From an uncultured Clostridia bacterium (GTDB taxonomy: Bacteria; Bacillota; Clostridia; Christensenellales; Borkfalkiaceae): a DNA stretch of 13,445 nt. Below are positions 13,412 through 13,445 of this stretch, one piece after another. Position numbers and translations under genes: made by a program. Location: assembly GCA_947629725.1 (NCBI GenBank), contig CANREU010000026.1, positions 1 to 13,445 on the forward strand, written 5' to 3'. Each line of letters starts with the position of its first letter. The first letter of the stretch is position 1. The notes below the pieces were generated by a model. It worked only from the letters and a program-made list of their open reading frames with translations, was not told the origin of the DNA and ran no database searches.

Positions 13412-13445
13412 CCGACGGGCTCGGCTTCCTTCTCATGCTCGAAAA
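13369..13445. repeat. 34-bp perfect fold-back inverted repeat at the window end
   Basis: Bases 13369-13402 and 13412-13445 are exact reverse complements separated by nine bases (tgttatacc). The left arm is genuine aroE coding sequence running up to the conserved YNTD codons, which fall in the loop. The right arm runs to the last base of the sequence and replaces the expected upstream part of aroE. A strand-switching chimera or assembler fold-back explains this better than a biological hairpin. Confidence 0.9.

Noticed and set aside
13369..13445. The terminal palindrome as a natural terminator or protelomere-like hairpin
   Set aside because: One arm is conserved aroE coding sequence, the conserved YNTD codons are in the loop, and the other arm ends exactly at the sequence end; an artefact fits better.
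1..13445. tRNA/rRNA genes, CRISPR arrays, transposons, phage or defence modules
   Set aside because: No cloverleaf, no spaced direct repeats, no transposase or nuclease-like coding region; the window is almost completely filled with recognised core genes.

Overview
This is a GC-rich (coding third positions mostly G/C) bacterial window in which every supported gene lies on the minus strand, so transcription runs from high to low coordinates. Gene content and order point to a high-GC member of the Firmicutes, most likely an uncultured Clostridia-type lineage. The evidence is the dgt-dnaG-rpoD-trmK-Nif3-zinc ribbon series, the rsmD-coaD pair, a Gram-positive TrmK, a short SigA-type sigma factor and many GGAGG-like ribosome binding sites. 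The exact taxon cannot be read from this sequence alone. No tRNA, rRNA, CRISPR array, transposase or phage gene is visible.

Right block (about 13411 down to 9258): a tightly coupled shikimate-pathway run, aroE (5'-truncated) - aroQ - aroK, followed by an SDR oxidoreductase and a GH31 alpha-glycosidase. The last 34 bases of the window are an exact reverse complement of 13369-13402, which looks like a fold-back assembly or amplification artefact inside aroE.

Middle block (9116 down to 2140): dgt - dnaG - rpoD - trmK - nif3-like - C4 zinc-ribbon protein - alr, a replication/transcription-initiation ('macromolecular synthesis') operon extended with tRNA modification and D-alanine supply. A 141-base AT-rich intergenic region before dgt carries several nested inverted repeats. 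The housekeeping sigma factor rpoD is frameshifted near 5480. Comparison with the conserved family sequence suggests that about 16 nt (five residues of region 4.1 plus one base) are missing. In an essential gene this is most simply a sequence error, but it needs checking.

Left block (2084 down to 1): a consensus sigma-A promoter (TTGACA-17-TATAAT) drives an unrecognised five-helix membrane protein, then rsmD, coaD and the start of a class-I DAHP synthase gene (3'-truncated by the window edge). DAHP synthase is the entry enzyme of the pathway served by aroE/aroQ/aroK at the other end of the window.

Seven neighbouring gene pairs overlap by exactly ATGA, and rpoD/trmK join as TGATG, so translational coupling is the rule here. 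I see mostly core metabolism and information processing, not a novel defence or mobile system. The points that most deserve a second look are the broken rpoD, the fold-back contig end, the nested dyads before dgt, the compact alanine racemase and the unknown membrane protein.
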